This document shows positions 13,764-17,556 of a stretch of DNA of 17,556 nt, piece by piece. Each line of letters starts with the position of its first letter. The first letter of the stretch is position 1. The notes under the pieces were generated by a model. That model was given only the letters and a program-made list of their open reading frames with translations. It was not told the DNA's origin and made no database searches. This DNA comes from Holophagaceae bacterium (GTDB lineage Bacteria > Acidobacteriota > Holophagae > Holophagales > Holophagaceae): assembly GCA_003158505.1 (NCBI GenBank), contig PMJK01000083.1, forward strand, positions 1 through 17,556, given 5' to 3'. The position numbers and the translations under genes are program-made.

Positions 13764-14504
13764 ATGACCTACTGTGTGGGCCTGCGGGTGTCCGAGGGTC
13801 TGGTTCTGCTGGCGGACACCCAGACCAATGCCGGACTCGACAATGTTTCCCGGTTCACCAAGATGTTCAGCTTCGAGAAACCGGGTGAGCGGGTCATGAC
13901 CCTCCTCACCGCGGGCAACCTGTCCATCACCCAGGGCGTCATCGCCCGCCTGCGCTACGGGATCCAGAGGGGGGCCAAGGACAGCGGCCACCCGACCATC
14001 ATGAGCGTGGAGAGCATGTTCGAGGTGGCGCAGCTGGTCGGTGCCGAGATGAAACGCATGCAATCAGAGAATCGAGAGGCTATCGTCCAGCAGGGGACCT
14101 CGGCGGATGCCTCCATCCTCCTGGCCGGGCAGCGCAAAGGCGGCAAGCACCGGCTGTTTCTCATCTACTCGGCCGGGAATTTCATCCAGGCGACGGACGA
14201 CACCCCCTACTTCCAGCTGGGCGAGCATAAGTATGGCAAACCCATCCTCGATCGGATCATCACGCCGAAGAGCTCCCTCGAGGAGTCCATGAAGGCCGTG
14301 TTCGTGTCGATGGATTCCACCCTCAGGAGCAACCTGTCCGTGGGGATGCCCCTGGACCTGACGGTCATCGAGAAGGACGCCCTGACCTTCCGGATCCGGC
14401 GGCGGATCGAGCGGGACGATCCCCGCTTCGCCGCCATCTCCCAGAGCTGGTCGAAGGCGATCCGCAAGGGCTTCGAGGAACTGCCGAACTACCTCAAGTG
14501 CTAG
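13764..14504 (+). CDS. anbu: Anbu proteasome-like peptidase (ancestral beta subunit, COG3484)
   Basis: A 246-residue Ntn-hydrolase related to HslV and the proteasome beta subunit. The second codon is Thr (MTYCVGLRV), so removal of Met exposes Thr1 as nucleophile without a propeptide. Counting from it, Asp17 lies in LLADTQTNAG and Lys32 in FTKMF, the expected general-base partners. GERVMTLLTAGNLSITQGV matches the TAGN-type strand of the family, and GTSADASILLAGQ and HRLFLIYSAGNFIQAT follow the Anbu layout. Published Anbu proteins form open or helical ring assemblies with no matching ATPase in the operon; substrates are unresolved. It is the last gene of the operon, as in many genomes. No unfoldase (HslU, ClpX, ARC/Mpa) is seen in the window. 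Very confident on family. Confidence 0.95.
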   Translation: MTYCVGLRVSEGLVLLADTQTNAGLDNVSRFTKMFSFEKPGERVMTLLTAGNLSITQGVIARLRYGIQRGAKDSGHPTIMSVESMFEVAQLVGAEMKRMQSENREAIVQQGTSADASILLAGQRKGGKHRLFLIYSAGNFIQATDDTPYFQLGEHKYGKPILDRIITPKSSLEESMKAVFVSMDSTLRSNLSVGMPLDLTVIEKDALTFRIRRRIERDDPRFAAISQSWSKAIRKGFEELPNYLKC

Positions 14505-14529
14505 ACCATAACCGGCAGCGGCGCCAGCC

Positions 14530-14973
14530 TCATCGCTCCAGACGGATCTCGGCCACGAGGTCGAGCGGAAAGCGCCGCCCGGCAAGCGCGTCGTCCAGGC
14601 AGCGCAGCACCCAGCCGGAGCGCAAGGGTCTGGTGGCCAGTTCTTCCCGGGTGAGCCAATGGCAGCGGAGGATATCTGGATCCTCGGGCGCGGCCACGGC
14701 GGCATCGGGCACGGTGCCTGTGAAGCACACGCGGAAGTAGTCGCTGCCGTTGGCGGCTTTCAGCGGGTAGAGCCCGACAATGGTCTCAGGTGTGAAATCG
14801 AGCCCCGTCTCCTCGCGGACCTCGCGGCGCACGGCATCTAAGACCGATTCACCGGGTTCCACGTGGCCCGCCGGCTGGTTGATGACCGGCAGACAGGTCA
14901 CCTTGTCCGGCTCTTCGACCACGAGAAAGCGGCCCTGGCGCTCGATGACAGCGGCGACCGTGAGGGCCCACAT
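14530..14973 (-). CDS. Nudix hydrolase, NudJ-like
   Basis: A 147-residue Nudix (MutT) hydrolase with a complete signature G-x5-E-x7-REVxEExGL: Gly36, Glu42, Arg50, Glu51, Glu54, Glu55. It cleaves nucleoside-diphosphate-linked substrates with divalent metal. The N-terminus MWALTVAAVIERQGRFLVVE and the INQPAGH before the box resemble the phosphatase NudJ group, which hydrolyses nucleoside tri- and diphosphates and HMP-PP. That subgroup is inference. I chose ATG 14973, which lies 11 bases past the DUF4337 stop on this strand; the longer frame overlaps DUF4337 and is unlike Nudix proteins. It converges with the Anbu gene, with stops 25 bases apart and no obvious terminator between. Confidence 0.88.
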   Translation of the reverse strand: MWALTVAAVIERQGRFLVVEEPDKVTCLPVINQPAGHVEPGESVLDAVRREVREETGLDFTPETIVGLYPLKAANGSDYFRVCFTGTVPDAAVAAPEDPDILRCHWLTREELATRPLRSGWVLRCLDDALAGRRFPLDLVAEIRLER

Positions 14974-14984
14974 CAGATCTAGCC

Positions 14985-15515
14985 CTAAACTTGGAAGAAG
15001 AGGTAGAACCCGTTGGCAAAGTAGACCAGACCCACGATGCCGACAGCGAGGCCCACCCAATAGACGGGTGGCTTTTTCATGAGGGCGGCGATGGAAGAAA
15101 GCAGAATCGCGATCTGGAGGTAGATCACGGCGAGACCGAAGGGTGCGCCGTGTTTCTGGGCATCGGCCTTCATATCCTCAAAGCGGTGGGCCTCCTTCTG
15201 GATGTCCGCCTTCTCGCCGTCGTACTTGATGACCTTCTTCTCCACGTCGGCCAGGCTCTTCTCCAGCACGGGTGCGGTGGCCTTCGAAGCCAGCTGCAGG
15301 TCCCGCTTGAGGCGCATGGCCTCGACCTCGTAGAGGTTCCCCTTGATGCTCTTGGCCTGGTAGTAGGCCCACTGGTCCGAGGCCTGGGCCTGGCTCAGCA
15401 CCGCCTTGGTGGAAAAGCCGCCGCCCTTGAAGGTGGCCATGGTCGCGCACACCGCCAGGATGACAGTGGTGAGGGCCAGCAGGTTCAGCCAGGGTTCTTT
15501 CTTGTCATCGGCCAT
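14985..15515 (-). CDS. DUF4337 membrane protein
   Basis: A 176-residue membrane protein with the layout of DUF4337: one N-terminal membrane helix at about 10-28 (LNLLALTTVILAVCATMAT) after MADDKKEPW, a long charged helical stretch (45-122) starting at SDQWAYYQAKSIKGNLYE with many Lys, Glu and Asp, likely a coiled coil, and two C-terminal helices at about 126-146 and 151-174. The conserved DQWAYYQAKS after the first helix is the family's clearest mark. Function unknown. ATG 15515 has AAGGAG about seven bases upstream, with a TATAAT box just before it. It lies upstream of, and is probably co-transcribed with, the Nudix gene. Confidence 0.85.
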   Translation of the reverse strand: MADDKKEPWLNLLALTTVILAVCATMATFKGGGFSTKAVLSQAQASDQWAYYQAKSIKGNLYEVEAMRLKRDLQLASKATAPVLEKSLADVEKKVIKYDGEKADIQKEAHRFEDMKADAQKHGAPFGLAVIYLQIAILLSSIAALMKKPPVYWVGLAVGIVGLVYFANGFYLFFQV

Positions 15516-15538
15516 GCATCTTCTCCTTTTATCCCATG

Positions 15539-15544
15539 ATTATA
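15539..15544 (-). promoter_or_regulatory. Perfect -10 box before the DUF4337 gene
   Basis: On the minus strand this reads TATAAT, 23 bases before the start codon, giving a leader of about 17 bases that contains the AAGGAG site. The -35 position 17 bases upstream falls inside the protease-gene terminator hairpin and is not TTGACA-like, so an activator or a weak -35 would be needed. Confidence 0.4.
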
Positions 15545-15551
15545 CAAAAGG

Positions 15552-15573
15552 CTGGGCGCCACGCGGCGCCCAG
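15552..15573 (-). terminator. Intrinsic terminator of the S1C protease gene
   Basis: CTGGGCGCC (15552-15560) and GGCGCCCAG (15565-15573) form a perfect nine-pair stem with a four-base loop. On the minus strand it is followed by CCTTTTG, a short T-run. It lies 44 bases past the protease stop, just after the CTGAA-armed hairpin. Confidence 0.7.
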
Positions 15574-15616
15574 TTAACTGAAACGCTGAGCGTTTCAGCA
15601 AAGCGAACGAATTCAG
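15574..15616 (-). repeat. Composite CTGAA/TTAA repeat element, copy A
   Basis: Contains TTAA (15574-15577), then the arms CTGAAACGC (15578-15586) and GCGTTTCAG (15590-15598) around TGA, and a third arm relic AACGAATTCAG up to 15616, next to the protease stop. Copy B at 16867-16910 has the same order. Together with the GC hairpin at 15552-15573 it forms a two-hairpin 3' end element. Confidence 0.7.
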
Positions 15617-15617
15617 G

Positions 15618-16787
15618 TCAGTCCCATCCTCGGTAATCCAGCCGGTAGTGCTGCTGGAGTTCCCGGCGAGTGCCCGGAAAAACATCGGCCCGCCGCGCCT
15701 GCTCCTCCGCGTCCCGGACCTGGCTGCGGAGTTGATCCGCGGCCTGGCGCAGCGCCGCGACCCGGCCTTCCTGCCCCTTCACGGGACTTCCCTGGAGGGC
15801 GCCTTTCTCCCACAGCGCATAGAAGTTTCGATCGAAAGTGCCGACCACTTTCCCATCCCAGTCATAGGCCAGGAAACGAGCAAAGGCTGATTCCATCTGA
15901 TCCGAGACGTGGGCCAGGGCCGCAAGCTGGGCCGCGTAGCGCCGGGTGCCCTCCTCCCGGATCCGATCAGCCTCGCTGGAATTGGCGCCCTGCAACAGGC
16001 TCTTCATCCCATCGTTGGAGGACGGCGGCACGAAGGCCAACTGCAGGGAGCGACCTTCCATCAGGGCCTGGGCATGGTCGATGGCCACGGCGAAGTTCAG
16101 TCCCTGGCTGCCGCGGAAGCCCATGGTGTTGATGCCGATGACCCGACCCGCGTGATCGAGGAGCGGGCCCCCGCTGTTGCCGGGATTGAGGGCGGTGTCC
16201 GTCTGCAGCACCACCACCTTGTCCAGCTGGCGGAGGCTGCTGACGATCCCGCGGGTCACGGTGTTCTGGAAGACGCCCAGAGGCGTGCCGATGGCCAGGA
16301 CCTCCTGGCCTTGGCGCACCTCCTGAATGGTACCCAGAGACAGGAAGGCCCGGTCGGGACCCGGCTGCATGAGGCGCAGCACCGCGAGATCGTAGTCCGG
16401 GGCCGTGGCGATGATCCGGGCATCCAGGGTGCTGTTGTCGGAGAGGCGCAGCTTCACGTAGCTTTGGCCCACGATGACATGGTGGTTCGTGATGAGCCGG
16501 TCCCGATCCACAAAGAAGGCGCTGCCCCGGCCCGAGGAGGTCTCCACCACCACCACGGCGGGCATGGCCTTGGCGACGATATCCTCGGTCGATGGGGCCT
16601 GGACTGCTGCCTTCGAGGTCTCGGGGCGGGCTGCAGGTGCGGGGTCGACTGGAGGCGGTGCCGGCACCTGAATCTGAGGGGGCGGTGCGGGCCTGCGGCC
16701 CTGCATCCACAGCACAACACCCGCACCGCCTGCGCCCGCGAGGACCACGGCAAGGATGAGGAGAAGGCCCTGGGTCCATGACCGCAT
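15618..16787 (-). CDS. Membrane-anchored S1C (HtrA/trypsin-like) serine protease without PDZ
   Basis: A 389-residue protein. The order is an N-terminal membrane anchor (about 6-28, TQGLLLILAVVLAGAGGAGV), a Pro/Ala-rich linker (31-66), a trypsin-like domain (about 68-235), and a C-terminal extension of about 150 residues with charged helices but no PDZ motif. The triad is visible: His103 in LITNHHVI, Asp133 in DYDLAVL, Ser205 in GNSGGPLL. The catalytic part would face the periplasm. DegP/DegS-type proteases use PDZ domains for allostery; the helical tail here (YAAQLAALAHVSDQMESAF onward) may do another job. ATG 16787 has AGGGAG about five bases upstream; the earlier in-frame start at 16847 overlaps the hairpin element and is rejected. 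Confidence 0.9.
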   Translation of the reverse strand: MRSWTQGLLLILAVVLAGAGGAGVVLWMQGRRPAPPPQIQVPAPPPVDPAPAARPETSKAAVQAPSTEDIVAKAMPAVVVVETSSGRGSAFFVDRDRLITNHHVIVGQSYVKLRLSDNSTLDARIIATAPDYDLAVLRLMQPGPDRAFLSLGTIQEVRQGQEVLAIGTPLGVFQNTVTRGIVSSLRQLDKVVVLQTDTALNPGNSGGPLLDHAGRVIGINTMGFRGSQGLNFAVAIDHAQALMEGRSLQLAFVPPSSNDGMKSLLQGANSSEADRIREEGTRRYAAQLAALAHVSDQMESAFARFLAYDWDGKVVGTFDRNFYALWEKGALQGSPVKGQEGRVAALRQAADQLRSQVRDAEEQARRADVFPGTRRELQQHYRLDYRGWD

Positions 16788-16844
16788 GTGAGCTCCCTGA
16801 GGTGAGTAGATCCATCCTGACGAAAGCGGTTGCCAACAAACAAG

Positions 16845-16866
16845 CACGGCGTCTCACGGCGCCGTG
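16845..16866 (-). terminator. Terminator-like GC hairpin after sahH
   Basis: CACGGCG (16845-16851) and CGCCGTG (16860-16866) pair over an eight-base loop. An alternative is the perfect palindrome of CACGGC and GCCGTG at 16855-16866. On the minus strand CTTGTTTGTT follows, fairly T-rich. Same position relative to the repeat element as the hairpin at 15552-15573. Confidence 0.55.
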
Positions 16867-16910
16867 TTAACTGAATCGCGCAGCGATTCAGCCATGATGA
16901 AACGATTCAG
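16867..16910 (-). repeat. Composite CTGAA/TTAA repeat element, copy B
   Basis: TTAA (16867-16870), the arms CTGAATCGC (16871-16879) and GCGATTCAG (16883-16891) around GCA, then a third arm AACGATTCAG ending at 16910. On the coding strand the third arm starts CTGAATCG and includes the sahH stop codon TGA (16907-16909). Compared with copy A, one stem pair has switched from A-T to T-A. Confidence 0.7.
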
Positions 16911-17556
16911 TACCGGTATTGCTCCGCCTTGTAGGGCCCCTCCACCGGCACGCCAATGTACTTGGCCTGATCGGGGCGCAAGGTGGTGAGCCTCGCATTC
17001 AGCGTCTGCAACTGGAGCCGCGCCACCTGCTCGTCCAGGTGCTTGGGCAGGGTGAAGACGCCGATCTTGTATTCGCCCTTCTTCGTCCACAGCTCGATCT
17101 GGGCCAGGGTCTGGTTGGCGAAGGAAGAGGACATCACGTAGCTGGGATGCCCCGTGCCGCAGCCCAGGTTCACCAGGCGGCCCTTGGCCAGCAGGATGAT
17201 GCGCTTCTGGTCCGGAAAGATCACGTGGTCCACCTGGGGCTTGATCTCCTCCCAGGGGTACTTCTCGAGGCTGGCGACGTCGATCTCGCTATCGAAGTGG
17301 CCGATGTTGCACACGATGGCATTGTGCTTCATGCGCTTCATGTGGTCGTGGGTGATGACCCGCAGGTTGCCGGTGCAGGTCACGAAGATGTCGGCCTGGG
17401 TGCAGGCCTCGTCCATGGTGACGACCCGGTAGCCCTCCATGGCCGCCTGCAGGGCGCAGATGGGATCGATCTCGGTGACCCACACCTGGGCGCTCAGCGC
17501 GCGCAACGCCTGGGCGCTGCCCTTGCCCACGTCGCCGTAGCCGCAGACCACGGCGA
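16907..17556 (-). CDS. sahH: Adenosylhomocysteinase, C-terminal half
   Basis: About 215 residues, running off the right edge, so the N-terminal substrate-binding part is missing. At the edge it reads AVVCGYGDVGKGSAQALRAL, the GxGxxGKG NAD-binding loop. It continues with VWVTEIDPICALQAAMEGY, TMDEACTQADIFVTCTGN, AIVCNIGHFDSEID, LLAKGRLVNLGCGTGHPSYVMS and the C-terminal lid GPYKAEQYRY, which reaches the NAD site of the neighbouring subunit (Lys and Tyr). The enzyme reversibly splits S-adenosylhomocysteine into homocysteine and adenosine, clearing the product of all SAM-dependent methyltransferases, including RlmF in this window. The frame has no stop up to the edge; an apparent GTG at 17551 is internal and not the start. 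Nearly certain. Confidence 0.97.
   Translation of the reverse strand, partial: AVVCGYGDVGKGSAQALRALSAQVWVTEIDPICALQAAMEGYRVVTMDEACTQADIFVTCTGNLRVITHDHMKRMKHNAIVCNIGHFDSEIDVASLEKYPWEEIKPQVDHVIFPDQKRIILLAKGRLVNLGCGTGHPSYVMSSSFANQTLAQIELWTKKGEYKIGVFTLPKHLDEQVARLQLQTLNARLTTLRPDQAKYIGVPVEGPYKAEQYRY

Noticed and set aside
14505..14529. Terminator between the Anbu gene and the Nudix gene
   Set aside because: The 25-base gap has no stable inverted repeat or T-run.

Overview
The window is a densely coded, GC-rich bacterial chromosome segment with short intergenic gaps, Shine-Dalgarno-led genes and no tRNA, rRNA, CRISPR, integrase or transposase. Housekeeping genes (rlmF, glsA, sahH) sit among small accessory enzymes. 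The lineage cannot be fixed from the sequence. The gene mix (DUF4337, DUF4199 and DinB-like proteins, an Anbu operon, and an intergenic repeat of 10-bp units) would fit an environmental Gram-negative such as an Acidobacteriota/Holophagae relative, but that is a low-confidence guess.

Left part (1-7546, all +). A flavin reductase-family C-terminus runs in from the edge and is coupled by a 1-base overlap to an AlaX-type tRNA-editing protein. Next comes a two-gene unit with a 4-base overlap: an exported isochorismatase-fold protein without its nucleophilic Cys, and a DJ-1/PfpI isonitrile-hydratase-like protein. A small predicted lipoprotein gene follows, broken by an apparent one-base insertion in a GGG run. 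After a hairpin-rich gap comes a run of small, mostly cytosolic genes: a YgeA-like amino-acid racemase, an NTF2/SnoaL-like protein, a ParB-fold protein, an SRPBCC/AHSA1 protein, a two-TM protein, a canonical cysteine hydrolase and the 23S rRNA methyltransferase RlmF.

Middle (7548-10408). Glutaminase glsA (-) ends one base from the rlmF stop. Its 5' side faces a DinB-like gene (+) across a gap filled by an inverted array of 10-bp repeats. An SDR oxidoreductase with His in place of the catalytic Tyr and a four-TM DUF4199-like protein follow.

The most interesting block is 10557-14504 (+). It is a tight four-gene operon encoding a circularly permuted ATP-grasp ligase, an alpha-E protein, a transglutaminase-like Cys protease/transferase and the proteasome-like Anbu protease. 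This matches a known but functionally unresolved peptide-ligase/peptidase gene neighbourhood. The logic is a possible ligate, process and degrade cycle on an unknown peptide or tag.

Right part (14530-17556, all -). A NudJ-like Nudix hydrolase, a DUF4337 membrane protein, a membrane-anchored S1C (HtrA-type) protease without a PDZ domain, and the C-terminal half of adenosylhomocysteinase. The sahH and protease genes are each followed by the same composite element: a conserved CTGAA-armed hairpin, TTAA, and then a GC-rich terminator-like hairpin. The two copies differ by a compensatory base-pair change.
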